The position numbers were made by a program, and so were the translations under genes. A stretch of DNA of 64,000 nt from Ensifer oleiphilus (GTDB lineage Bacteria; Pseudomonadota; Alphaproteobacteria; Rhizobiales; Rhizobiaceae), in contig NZ_JABWDU010000009.1 in NCBI RefSeq assembly GCF_013371465.1, positions 62,001 through 126,000 of the forward strand. Reading direction: 5' to 3'. How positions within the stretch are numbered: the stretch's first letter is position 1; the number at the start of each line of letters is the position of its first letter. This document shows positions 25,948 through 34,110 of the stretch, piece after piece. Under the pieces are notes generated by a model, which was not told the origin of the DNA, searched no databases, and saw only the letters and a program-made list of their open reading frames with translations.

Positions 25948-26919
25948 CTATCGATCGGATGGGACGGCGTAAAGCTTTTGCGTACCGGCCGGTTCTCTGC
26001 GCGACAAATGAACGCCCGCGAGCATGCAGCGCACGGAGCCGCCGGCAAGCTCGATGGTGGGCACGTCGAAGGCAAGCACCCGGGCCGAAGAGTCGAGCGC
26101 CTTGATCTGATCGGCGCGAAGCGACGCGAGCGCCCGCGCCGACATCACCACCACGCGCCCGTCGGCGCCATCGAGCTCGATGGCGTTGCCGGCGAAGTTT
26201 TCGATCTGATCGATCGTGAGGTCGATGACCTGGCGACCGGTCTCTTCCAGACGCGCGCAGATCTCCTGCCGCCGTGCGACATCCGGGATCATGCTGGTGC
26301 CGATCAGCGCGAAGTCGGTGCCAATGCACATCAGCACATTGGTATGGTAGATCGAGTTGCCGTTGCGGTCGACCGCGCCGAAGACCATCGGCTCGAAATT
26401 GAAGTGGGTGCAGAAGCGCTCCAGCGCCACCTCGTTGGTGCGGTTCGAGCGTGCGGCATAGGCGACACGGCCAATATGGTCGAGCACCATCGCGCCGGTG
26501 CCTTCGAGATAGACGCCATCCTTTTCGAGACCGGAATAGTCGATCACGTCCTGAACGCGATACTCGGTCTTCAGCATCTCGATGATGTCGGCGCGGCGCT
26601 CGCTCTGGCGGCTTTCCGAATACATTGGATAGATCGCCACATGCCCGCCCGAATGGGTGGAGAACCAGTTGTTCGGGAACACGGAGTCCGGGCGCGTGAC
26701 CGTCTCGTCCTCGAACAGATGGACGGCGACGCCCGCGGCCGAAAGGCCGTCAGCCATGCGCGTCACTTCGTCGAAGGCGGCCGTTGCGATCGCCGAGGGC
26801 TTGCGCGCCTTGTCGGTCGATTGGAAGGCATTGTCCTTGGCCGTCATCGGGTTCGGGCCGAAATGGTGCGGGCGGATCATCACGACGCCCTTTGGTGCCT
26901 GTACGGACAGTCTCTTCAT
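25948..26919 (-). CDS. ctlX: Citrulline utilization hydrolase CtlX-type (arginine deiminase-related)
   Basis: 323-aa amidinotransferase-fold hydrolase, MKRLSVQAPKGVVMIRPHHFGPNPMT at the N-terminus. The diagnostic block FPNNWFSTHSGG is present and the catalytic Cys is Cys298 in GSVRCMLAGVHL, with family His in the middle region. CtlX-family proteins are implicated in citrulline hydrolysis to ornithine, which fits between DDAH (makes citrulline) and ornithine cyclodeaminase (uses ornithine). The start is one base after the cyclodeaminase stop (TAAcATG). Assignment is by family recognition; arginine-deiminase-like activity is the alternative. Confidence 0.8.
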   Translation of the reverse strand: MKRLSVQAPKGVVMIRPHHFGPNPMTAKDNAFQSTDKARKPSAIATAAFDEVTRMADGLSAAGVAVHLFEDETVTRPDSVFPNNWFSTHSGGHVAIYPMYSESRQSERRADIIEMLKTEYRVQDVIDYSGLEKDGVYLEGTGAMVLDHIGRVAYAARSNRTNEVALERFCTHFNFEPMVFGAVDRNGNSIYHTNVLMCIGTDFALIGTSMIPDVARRQEICARLEETGRQVIDLTIDQIENFAGNAIELDGADGRVVVMSARALASLRADQIKALDSSARVLAFDVPTIELAGGSVRCMLAGVHLSRREPAGTQKLYAVPSDR

Positions 26920-26920
26920 G

Positions 26921-27967
26921 TTATGCAGCGCTCCGCTCGGCAGGGGCCGCCGGCTGCTGCCGGAACAGACCGTAGAGATCGCGTGGGTGCGCCGGCTGCG
27001 TCGTAAGGTCGAGCTCGGTGTAGAATGCGGTGCCCTGGATCTTGTCGCGCAGGAAGCGGAGCGCCGAGAAGTCCTCGGTGGCAAAGCCGACGGAATCGAA
27101 GATGGTGATCTGACCGTTGCTTCGGCGGCCTTCTGCGTCGCCGGTGATAACCTGCCAGAGTTCGGTGACCGGGAAATCCGGCGCCATCTGCTGGATCTCG
27201 CCTTCGATGCGTGTCTGCTCCGGATATTCGACGAAGACGTCGGCGCGACGCAGGATATCGCCCTGCAACTCGGTCTTGCCCGGGCAGTCGCCACCGACGG
27301 CATTGATGTGGACGCCGGCGCCGACCATGTTGTCAGAGAGGATCGTCGCGTTGCGCTTGTCGGCCGTCACCGTCGTGATGATATCGGCTCCGGCAACGGC
27401 CTCTTCGGCGGTCTTAGCAACGACGATGTCGAAATCCATGTCGGCGAGGTTCTTCAGGAACTTGTCCGCCGCCTCGATATCGATATCGAAAACCTGCAGG
27501 CGCTTGACGCCGAGCAGAGCGCGGAAGGCCAGAGCCTGGAACTCGGACTGCGCGCCGAGGCCGATGATCGCCATCGAGCGGGCATCGGGACGAGCGAGAT
27601 ACTTCGCCGCCAGCGCCGAGGTTGCGGCGGTGCGAAGGCCGGTCATGATCGTCATCTCGGAGACGAGACAGGGATAACCCGTGCTGACATCCGAGAGCAC
27701 GCCAAACGCCGTGACCGTCTGCAGGCCGACATTGGGGTTCGTCGGGTGGCCGTTGACGTATTTAAAGCCGTAATGCTCGCCATCCGAGGTCGGCATCAGT
27801 TCGATGACCCCCGTCTTCGAATGGCTCGCCAGCCGCGGGGTTTTCTCAAAAGCGTTCCATCTGCGGAAATCGTCTTCGATATATTCCGCGAGACCCAACA
27901 GGAACGTTTCAATGCCGATCGATTTGACCAGCTCGATTACGTTGCCGACACCGACATACTGAACCAC
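26921..27967 (-). CDS. Ornithine cyclodeaminase
   Basis: 348-aa OCD/mu-crystallin family enzyme that converts ornithine to proline and ammonia with NAD+. It shows KYVNGHPTNPNVGLQTVTAFGVLSD, the Rossmann motif IGLGAQSEFQALAF, and the catalytic-Asp region NAVGGDCPGK. The start is set at GTG 27967 (reading VVQYVGVGNVIELV) because GGAG lies 8 bases upstream; an in-frame TTG at 28045 would overlap the candidate operators. First gene of the eight-gene minus-strand operon down to 20783. Confidence 0.9.
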   Translation of the reverse strand: MVQYVGVGNVIELVKSIGIETFLLGLAEYIEDDFRRWNAFEKTPRLASHSKTGVIELMPTSDGEHYGFKYVNGHPTNPNVGLQTVTAFGVLSDVSTGYPCLVSEMTIMTGLRTAATSALAAKYLARPDARSMAIIGLGAQSEFQALAFRALLGVKRLQVFDIDIEAADKFLKNLADMDFDIVVAKTAEEAVAGADIITTVTADKRNATILSDNMVGAGVHINAVGGDCPGKTELQGDILRRADVFVEYPEQTRIEGEIQQMAPDFPVTELWQVITGDAEGRRSNGQITIFDSVGFATEDFSALRFLRDKIQGTAFYTELDLTTQPAHPRDLYGLFRQQPAAPAERSAA

Positions 27968-28038
27968 GATTCCAACTCCATCGCGAAATTTGATGAAGTC
28001 AGCGTAGGCATGCAAGAAGCGAGTTGAAATTTTAAACC

Positions 28039-28076
28039 TGCTCAAAAAGAAAACTATTATTGAGCAAATTGCACAA
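28039..28076. promoter_or_regulatory. Candidate Lrp-type operators between ocd and lrp-like gene
   Basis: Two overlapping symmetric signals in the AT-rich divergent spacer. TGCTCA at 28039 and TGAGCA at 28061 form an inverted repeat with centres 22 bp apart (two helical turns). A near-perfect 17-bp palindrome, TTGAGCAAATTGCACAA (28060-28076), has 7 of 8 pairs matched. It lies 19 bp before the Lrp-type start, so it can control both directions. Confidence 0.55.
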
Positions 28077-28094
28077 TCAAGTTATACAACATTC

Positions 28095-28520
28095 ATGCAT
28101 ATCTTCGACGAACTCGATCACCAGCTTATTTCGCTCCTGCGAGAAGACGGCCGTGCGCCTTACTCCAAGATCGCAACGGTGCTGGGCATTTCGAGGGCAA
28201 CCGTCCAGACGCGCATCGACCGCCTGCTGGAGAGCGGCGCGGTTCTGGGCTTCACCCTGCGCGTGCGGCAGGATTATGACGATCGCGCCATCCGGGCTAT
28301 CATGATGATCGAGGTCAGCGGCCGCAACACTACCAAGGTGATCAAATATCTGCGCGGCCTGCCCGAACTCTACCAGTTGCATACGACGAATGGCGGCTGG
28401 GATCTGGTGGCAGAAATCCGCGCAAACAGCCTCAGCGATTTCGACCGCATCCTGCGTGAAGTGCGCGACGTCGAAGGCGTATCCAACAGCGAGACGAGCA
28501 TTCTGCTCAGTACCGTTTAA
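28095..28520 (+). CDS. Lrp/AsnC family transcriptional regulator
   Basis: 141-aa regulator, MHIFDELDHQLISLLREDGRAPYSKIATVLGISRATVQTRIDRLLESGAVLGF giving the N-terminal winged HTH, followed by a RAM ligand-binding domain (about 65-138). It is divergent from ocd and is the likely activator of the arginine/ornithine operon, with arginine, citrulline or ornithine as plausible effector. Confidence 0.9.
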   Translation: MHIFDELDHQLISLLREDGRAPYSKIATVLGISRATVQTRIDRLLESGAVLGFTLRVRQDYDDRAIRAIMMIEVSGRNTTKVIKYLRGLPELYQLHTTNGGWDLVAEIRANSLSDFDRILREVRDVEGVSNSETSILLSTV

Positions 28521-28561
28521 CTCCCAACAGCAAGAGCGCACCGAAACCGCGCCAGACAGGC

Positions 28562-29089
28562 ATGACCGTGAGCCATATTCCGCAGATCGACTACGACACC
28601 GCCTCCGAAGATATCCGCGCCGCCCATGACGAGGAGGTGCGTGTCCGTGGCCGCATGACCAACATGAAGCGTACGCTTTTGCATTCGCCGACGGCGCACC
28701 GGATCTATGCGGAGTGGTTCACCCTGAGGGAGGAGTTGCGGCCAGCTCTCGACGATCGGGCGATCTGGCTGCTGTCGCATGCGATTTCGGAGGCGATGCA
28801 ATCGCCGATCGCGATGGGGTTCTTCCGCCGCGCCTTTGCCAATTCCGGCGTGGACTTCCATTCGCTCGTGCCGACGGCGGACGAACAGCGGCTGATCGAT
28901 TTCGGCCGGGCGATCGTCGCCAATTCCAATGCGGTGCCTGCGGAGATCTGGGATGGATTGAAGGCACGCTATGACAATGCAGCGCTCGTTAACCTGGTGG
29001 CCTTTGTGGGCATCATGGTGGCCACCGCGCTGTTCAACAATGTCGTCGAAGTCGAATTCGACGCGGAACTCGCGCCGTTCATGGATTGA
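28562..29089 (+). CDS. Carboxymuconolactone decarboxylase/AhpD-like protein without cysteines
   Basis: 175-aa helical protein, MTVSHIPQIDYDTASEDIRAAHDEE, with the CMD/AhpD helix pattern (RAIWLLSHAISEAMQSPIAMGFFRRAF). AhpD-type peroxidases need a CxxC; here the position is taken by SEAM and the whole protein has no cysteine, so thiol peroxidase activity is ruled out if the family call is right. It follows the Lrp-type gene by 41 bp on the same strand. Role unknown. Confidence 0.72.
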   Translation: MTVSHIPQIDYDTASEDIRAAHDEEVRVRGRMTNMKRTLLHSPTAHRIYAEWFTLREELRPALDDRAIWLLSHAISEAMQSPIAMGFFRRAFANSGVDFHSLVPTADEQRLIDFGRAIVANSNAVPAEIWDGLKARYDNAALVNLVAFVGIMVATALFNNVVEVEFDAELAPFMD

Positions 29090-29097
29090 CACCCGAT

Positions 29098-29120
29098 GTG
29101 GCCCGAGACAGTCGGGCCAC
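29098..29120. terminator. Bidirectional hairpin between CMD-like and OsmC genes
   Basis: Perfect 9-bp stem (GTGGCCCGA/TCGGGCCAC), 5-base loop, 9 bp after one stop and 14 bp before the convergent stop. No strong T run. Confidence 0.55.
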
Positions 29121-29133
29121 TCATGCAAGAACG

Positions 29134-29562
29134 TCAATCGGCGTATCGGGTCACAAATTCCGGGTTGCCGCGCAAGGTGTTGCTGACGGTGCAGATTTCG
29201 TTCTCTGCCGCCTCGGCAATGGCATGTCGGGTCGCCTCGTCGAAATCGCCCTTGATGTCGAAGACAATCTCGAATTTCCCGATCCGTGACGGTTCGTCGT
29301 GGGCCTTCTCACCGGTCACCTTGGCGCTGACTTCGGCCAATCGGTCGAGGACGCCAAAGCGGCTTGCCGCAATGCGGGCACTCAACACCAGGCAGCTGGC
29401 GAGCGAGGCATAGAGCAGATCGAGCGGTCCGTAGCCGGGCTGCGATGGGCCCGTCACGATATCCAGCTCACCGCCCGTAACCGAAGTTACATGCGGAAAA
29501 CCGGTTTTTCCCACCTTGGCCGTGGCGCCTGTTTCCCGCGTCCTCACCTTCACGTCTGCCAT
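29134..29562 (-). CDS. OsmC family protein
   Basis: 142-aa OsmC/Ohr-superfamily protein, MADVKVRTRETGATAKVGKTGFPHV. The two conserved cysteines are present in the helix LYASLASCLVLSARIAA and in NEICTVSNTL, spaced as in thiol peroxidases that reduce organic hydroperoxides. It is more like the short-chain OsmC-like branch (GPSQPGYGPLDLLYASLASC) than Ohr. It lies downstream of the dipeptide-type binding-protein gene but separated by two hairpins, so a separate transcript is likely. Confidence 0.85.
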   Translation of the reverse strand: MADVKVRTRETGATAKVGKTGFPHVTSVTGGELDIVTGPSQPGYGPLDLLYASLASCLVLSARIAASRFGVLDRLAEVSAKVTGEKAHDEPSRIGKFEIVFDIKGDFDEATRHAIAEAAENEICTVSNTLRGNPEFVTRYAD

Positions 29563-29634
29563 GTTACTCGCCTTCTTCAGTGTTCACGCCATCGGGCTTT
29601 GCTGTTGCGCAGAAGTCCCGAACCGGCCGTCATG

Positions 29635-29700
29635 CCGTGGGCCACGCGTGGCCCACGGTGCTGATATGTCCGCGCTCAGTCGCTGACGCAAGTGAGCGCG
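29635..29700. other. Two hairpins after the dipeptide-type binding-protein gene
   Basis: A perfect 24-bp palindrome at 29635-29658 (half-site CCGTGGGCCACG) and an 8-bp stem with arms CGCGCTCA (29671-29678) and TGAGCGCG (29693-29700). They lie 8-74 bp past the binding-protein stop on the minus strand and should terminate or stabilise its transcript before osmC. Confidence 0.55.
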
Positions 29701-29708
29701 CGCAGGAA

Positions 29709-31301
29709 TCAGTTCTTCTTGACGAGACGGTAGAAGACGAAGTCGGAGGTGGCGCCGTTGACGTAGCCTTCGACCTTGTCCTTCATGGCAACCTGGGTTG
29801 CGGCCTGGAACATGATCACGATCGGCGACTTTTCCTGAACCTTGCGCTGCAGGTCGACATAGAGTGCCGAACGCTTGGCCGGATCGGCTTCCTTCAGAGC
29901 AGCCTTCGTTTCTTCGTTAAGCTCGGCCGGAACCGCCCAGCCGTTACGCCACGTGGTGGTCGACTGGTACTTGTCGTCCGCATTGTCTTCGTTATAGGCG
30001 AAAGCCTTGGCGTTCGAATGCGGGTCCATGAAGTCAGGGCCCCAATAGAGCAGCATGGCTTCATGCGTGCGAGCGCGGTACTTGGTGATGACCTGGCTGC
30101 CGGTTCCCGGGATGATGTCGAAGGTGATGCCGGCTTCGGCGAACGAAGCCTGCAGCGACTGGGCCATATCGGTGAACGGCGTCGAGTTGATGACGTCGAG
30201 CGTCACCTTGATCGGCGTCTGGACACCCGCGTCGGCAAGGATCTTCTTCGCCTTTTCGACATCATAGGTGTACGGGGTTTCGTCGAGCGAACCCGGGAAG
30301 CCCTTCGGCCAGAAGGCCTGGTGGATGTCCATCTGGCCCTTCAGGAAGCTGTCGGTCATGCCCTTGTAGTCGACGAGGTAGCGGGCAGCTTCCCAGACGG
30401 CGGGCGGCTGCAGAGCTGCGGCCTTCTGGTTGAACGACAGGAAGTGAACGGCTGCCTGCGGATAGGATTCGACCTTCATACCGCCCTTGGCGGCAACACT
30501 TGCCATCTGGTCCGGCGTCAAGTTCTTCGCCATATCGACGTCGCCGGTTTCAAGCATCAGCTGCTGCGTTGCGGCTTCTGCGACGTGACGGATGATCACG
30601 CCCTTGATTGCCGGAGCGCCACCGAAATAGTTCGGGTTGCTCTGCAGGTTCAGGAGTTCACCTGCGCGGAAAGCCTTCAGCACGAACGGGCCGGAACCGG
30701 CCGAATTCGCCTTCAGCCAGGCGTTGCCGTAGTCGCCGTCCGCTTCGTTCGCCTTGACGGCTTCAGCGTCGACGACCGAGGCCGGACGGGCGGCAAGAAC
30801 GTTGAGCACGAAGGCCGATGAGAAGTCGCCTTCATACTTGATCGTCACCTTGTTGCCGTCGGCGGTCACCATCTTGTCGATGTTTTCAGGCGTCCAGCCA
30901 AGCTGCGTCAGGATGAAGGCGGGCGCCTTGTTGAGCACGACGACGCGCTTGAAAGAGTAGACGACATCTTCGCCACGCAGCGGGTTGCCGGAAGAGAAGG
31001 TCACGCCATCACGCAGGGTGAAGGTGATCGTCTTTGCTGCATCGTCAGCGGTCCATTCGCTGGCAAGGCCCGGCGAAAGCTTCAGAACGTCGGGCGCATC
31101 GTACTGCACCAGGCGGTCATAGGTCTGCGTCACATATTCGCCGGACGAAAACTCATAGGCTTCGGCCGGGTCGATGCTGACGATATCGTCGATGTTCTGG
31201 GCAACGACCAGCACTTCGGCAGGGGTCTCCGCCAAAGCTGCCGGCGACACGCTCAGCATAAGGGACGCCGCGAAAACCGCGACCTTGAACATTCTCATCA
31301 T
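29709..31301 (-). CDS. Dipeptide/oligopeptide-type ABC substrate-binding protein
   Basis: 530-aa periplasmic SBP_bac_5 protein. Signal peptide MMRMFKVAVFAASLMLSVSPAALA, then ETPAEVLVVAQNIDDIVSIDPAEAYEF. Family blocks include LSPGLASEWTADDAAKTITFTLRDGVTFSSGNPL and the ligand-cleft region near DPHSNAKAFAYNE. Two adjacent ATGs are possible; AGGAGAG precedes both. Same operon as the upstream XRE-cupin regulator (7 bp gap), divergent from its permease and ATPase genes. Ligand unknown: such proteins carry peptides, but also opines, sugars and nickel. Confidence 0.9.
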   Translation of the reverse strand: MMRMFKVAVFAASLMLSVSPAALAETPAEVLVVAQNIDDIVSIDPAEAYEFSSGEYVTQTYDRLVQYDAPDVLKLSPGLASEWTADDAAKTITFTLRDGVTFSSGNPLRGEDVVYSFKRVVVLNKAPAFILTQLGWTPENIDKMVTADGNKVTIKYEGDFSSAFVLNVLAARPASVVDAEAVKANEADGDYGNAWLKANSAGSGPFVLKAFRAGELLNLQSNPNYFGGAPAIKGVIIRHVAEAATQQLMLETGDVDMAKNLTPDQMASVAAKGGMKVESYPQAAVHFLSFNQKAAALQPPAVWEAARYLVDYKGMTDSFLKGQMDIHQAFWPKGFPGSLDETPYTYDVEKAKKILADAGVQTPIKVTLDVINSTPFTDMAQSLQASFAEAGITFDIIPGTGSQVITKYRARTHEAMLLYWGPDFMDPHSNAKAFAYNEDNADDKYQSTTTWRNGWAVPAELNEETKAALKEADPAKRSALYVDLQRKVQEKSPIVIMFQAATQVAMKDKVEGYVNGATSDFVFYRLVKKN

Positions 31302-31308
31302 TGCTCTC

Positions 31309-31995
31309 CTATTTTCGATGAGGTTTGGTTTTTGTTGTCGTCGCCGGCTTGGGGACTGCCTGGGGCATGCCGGTCTCGTTGGGCAAGGGTGTGCGGGAAC
31401 GGAACAGCGGCAACGTTCCGGTCCAGATCAGCCGCACGGGCCGGTCCGTCTTGTTCCACCAGTAATGTGGCTGGATCCCGCGGAAGTGCAGGCCGTCGCC
31501 CGGCGTCAGCGTGGTCTCGTCATCATCGAGGCCGAAGAGGATTTCTCCCTGCAGGACATACACCAGCTCTTCGCCTTCATGGCTGAACACCTCGGAGCGG
31601 TGCCCGGCGGGGATGGTGATGACAAAGCTGGACAGCTGGTTTCCGGCAAAGTCGGCGCCAATGCGCTCATAGGACACCGGCGAGCCGCCGACGGAAAAGA
31701 CCATGCGTTCGCTGGCACGCGACAGACCGGTGTCGATCGCCGGCGCCAGGATGAAGTGATTGAGCTCGGCGTTCAGCCCCTGGGCGATCTGCGCGAGCGT
31801 GCCGAGCGACGGCATGGCGAGGTCTCGCTCGATCTGGCTGAGATAGCCGACGGAGACGCCGGCCGCATCGCTGAGCGCCTGCAGCGTCATATGCATCTGC
31901 CGTCGCCGCGCACGCACCAGCGCGCCGATCCGCGGCTGACCCGCAGTCGCGGCTTTGCCGGATGCGGTCTCTGCATCCTCAGATGGCACGGTCAC
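31309..31995 (-). CDS. XRE family regulator with cupin sensor domain
   Basis: 228-aa regulator: HTH_3 domain at about residues 25-80 (MTLQALSDAAGVSVGYLSQIERDLAMPS) and a cupin_2 domain at about 135-205 (HEGEELVYVLQGEILFGLDDDETTLTPGDGLHF). The GTG at 31995 is chosen as start because GGAGGAG lies at the right distance upstream. It heads the two-gene minus-strand operon with the binding protein and faces the permease operon, so it is the likely regulator of both. Confidence 0.9.
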   Translation of the reverse strand: MTVPSEDAETASGKAATAGQPRIGALVRARRRQMHMTLQALSDAAGVSVGYLSQIERDLAMPSLGTLAQIAQGLNAELNHFILAPAIDTGLSRASERMVFSVGGSPVSYERIGADFAGNQLSSFVITIPAGHRSEVFSHEGEELVYVLQGEILFGLDDDETTLTPGDGLHFRGIQPHYWWNKTDRPVRLIWTGTLPLFRSRTPLPNETGMPQAVPKPATTTKTKPHRK

Positions 31996-32024
31996 GATGC
32001 GTTCTCCTCCCCAGTAAAATTTTT

Positions 32025-32052
32025 TTGATTTAAGCAAACTTATTTATATACT
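32025..32052 (+). promoter_or_regulatory. Candidate promoter and operator for the dipeptide-type permease operon
   Basis: TTGATT (32025-32030) and TATACT (32047-32052) with a 16-bp spacer resemble a sigma-70 promoter for the plus-strand operon starting at 32116. The spacer holds TAAG-N4-CTTA (32031-32042), a plausible site for the XRE-cupin protein encoded next door. Confidence 0.5.
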
Positions 32053-32115
32053 CCAAGCGAATTCTTGCGCTATCGACAGCCGCGAGCGCAAGCGAACGAG
32101 GGATGGAATCGCCAC

Positions 32116-33192
32116 GTGGCAGACAACAATATGACTACAGCGCCCGCTCCGACGCGCCGCGCCGGGGTGCAAAGCCCTGGCAGACGGCGGTTTTTCTCGG
32201 CTCTGGGCTTCCTCGTCACGCTTGGCGTGACCTTCATCGGCCTGCTCGCAATCACCTTCTTCATCGGCCGCATCGTGCCGATCGATCCGGTGCTCGCCGT
32301 CGTCGGCGACCGCGCGCCTGTCGCTGTTTATGAGCGCGTCCGCGAGGAAATGGGGCTCGATCGACCGCTGGCGGCGCAGTTCGTCAGCTATGTCGGCGAT
32401 GTGGTAACCGGCAACTTCGGCACGGCGGTTTCCACAGGAAAGCCTGTGATCGAGGATCTCGCCCGGGTCTTCCCGGCGACGCTGGAAATGGCAACGCTCG
32501 GCATCATCCTCGGTGTTCTGATCGGCGTCCCGCTCGGCGTGATCGCCGCAAGCCGCCGCGGCTCGTGGCTCGATCAGGGCATCCGTGTCGTCGGCTTGCT
32601 CGGTTATTCCGTACCGGCCTTCTGGCTCGGTCTTGTCGGGCTCGCGGTGTTCTATGCGAAGCTGAAATGGGTCGGCGGTCCCGGCCGGGTCGACATCTTC
32701 TATGACGGCGTCGTCACCCCGATCACCGGCCTCATCCTCGTCGACAGCATCATTGCCGGCGACTGGGAGATCTTCCGCAACGCGGTCTGGCACCTGATTC
32801 TGCCGGCATCCTGCCTCGGCTTCTTCTCGCTTGCCTATATCGCCCGCATGACGCGCTCCTTCATGCTCGACCAGCTGAGCCAGGAATATGTGACAACGGC
32901 TCGCGTCAAGGGCGTGCCGGAACGGCTTGTCATCTGGCGCCATGCCTTCCGCCCGATCCGCGTGCCGCTGATCACCGTCATAGGCCTGTCCTATGCCGGC
33001 CTGCTCGAAGGCTCCGTGATGATCGAGACGATCTTTTCGTGGCCCGGCATCGGCAATTACCTGACCGTCGCCCTGCTCAACGCCGACATGGCGGCCGTTC
33101 TCGGCTCGACCTTGGTGATCGGCGCGGTCTTCATCGGCATCAACAAGATATCGGACGTGCTCTATCGCGTGCTCGATCCGCGTGCGCGCTAG
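32116..33192 (+). CDS. Dipeptide-type ABC transporter permease (DppB-like)
   Basis: 358-aa inner-membrane permease with an N-terminal helix followed by a periplasmic segment and five further helices. The block IVPIDPVLAVVGDRAPVAVYERVREEMGLDRPL is characteristic of DppB/OppB. The coupling loop is SQEYVTTARVKGVPERLVIWRHAFRPIRVP. Start set at GTG 32116, with GGA 8 bases upstream; ATG at 32131 lacks a ribosome binding site. First gene of a five-gene plus-strand operon. Confidence 0.9.
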   Translation: MADNNMTTAPAPTRRAGVQSPGRRRFFSALGFLVTLGVTFIGLLAITFFIGRIVPIDPVLAVVGDRAPVAVYERVREEMGLDRPLAAQFVSYVGDVVTGNFGTAVSTGKPVIEDLARVFPATLEMATLGIILGVLIGVPLGVIAASRRGSWLDQGIRVVGLLGYSVPAFWLGLVGLAVFYAKLKWVGGPGRVDIFYDGVVTPITGLILVDSIIAGDWEIFRNAVWHLILPASCLGFFSLAYIARMTRSFMLDQLSQEYVTTARVKGVPERLVIWRHAFRPIRVPLITVIGLSYAGLLEGSVMIETIFSWPGIGNYLTVALLNADMAAVLGSTLVIGAVFIGINKISDVLYRVLDPRAR

Positions 33193-33204
33193 GGAGAAGC
33201 GGAC

Positions 33205-34110
33205 ATGACAACACTTCGCGACTGGCTGATTGACGACAGCCCCGCCTCGCCGATGCAAGCGCGCCTCGGCCGGTTCTACCGGATTTTTGGCGCGCTGATG
33301 CACAACCCGCTCGCCGTGGTCGGCGCGATCATCATCCTGGTGCTCGTCTTGACCGCGCTGTTTGCGCCCTGGATCGCGACGCATGATCCGCTGCGCCAGG
33401 CGCTTGGCGAACGCCTGCTGCCGCCAAGCGCGGCGCACTGGATGGGAACCGACGAACTCGGCCGCGATATCTGGTCGCGTGTCGTCTACGGTGCACGCAT
33501 CACGCTGGCGATCGTCACCCTGGTTGCCGTCCTTGCCGCACCCGCCGGTCTGGTGATCGGCGTCGCCGCCGGCTATTTCGGCGGCTGGGTCGACCGCATC
33601 CTCATGGGCATCACCGACATCTTCCTGTCGCTGCCCAAGCTGATCCTGGCGCTCGCCTTCGTCGCAGCGCTTGGCCCGGGCATCGAGAACGCGATCATCG
33701 CCATCGCCATCACCTCCTGGCCCGGCTACGCCCGCGTCGCCCGCGCCGAAACGATGACCTTCAAGAACTCGGAGTTCATCTCGGCCGTGCGCCTGCTCGG
33801 GGCTTCGAGCCTTCGGGTCAATCTCGGCCACGTCCTGCCGCTCTGCACCTCGTCGATGATCGTGCGCGTCACGCTCGACATGGCCGGCATCATCCTGACG
33901 GCCGCGGGCCTTGGCTTTATCGGCCTCGGTGCACAGCCGCCGCTTCCCGAATGGGGCGCGATGATCTCGCGCGGCCGCTCCTTCATCCTAGACCAGTGGT
34001 GGGTGGCAACGATGCCGGGTTTTGCGATCATTCTCGTCAGCCTCGGCTTCTGCTTCCTGGGTGACGGCCTGCGCGACGTTCTTGATCCGAAGAGTGGGGA
34101 GCAACGCTGA
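33205..34110 (+). CDS. Dipeptide-type ABC transporter permease (DppC-like)
   Basis: 301-aa inner-membrane permease with the DppC N-terminal extension and motif HWMGTDELGRDIWSRVVYGARITL. Coupling loop NSEFISAVRLLGASSLRVNLGHVLPL. GGGAGA precedes the ATG. Its stop shares a base with the next start (TGATG). Confidence 0.93.
   Translation: MTTLRDWLIDDSPASPMQARLGRFYRIFGALMHNPLAVVGAIIILVLVLTALFAPWIATHDPLRQALGERLLPPSAAHWMGTDELGRDIWSRVVYGARITLAIVTLVAVLAAPAGLVIGVAAGYFGGWVDRILMGITDIFLSLPKLILALAFVAALGPGIENAIIAIAITSWPGYARVARAETMTFKNSEFISAVRLLGASSLRVNLGHVLPLCTSSMIVRVTLDMAGIILTAAGLGFIGLGAQPPLPEWGAMISRGRSFILDQWWVATMPGFAIILVSLGFCFLGDGLRDVLDPKSGEQR

Noticed and set aside
27968-28045. 26-residue N-terminal extension of ornithine cyclodeaminase from a TTG
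   Set aside because: It would run through the candidate operators, and GTG 27967 has a well-spaced GGAG.
32044-33831. 595-residue minus-strand open frame over the dipeptide-type permease genes
   Set aside because: Low-complexity Asp/Arg/His-rich product, antisense to two clear permeases.
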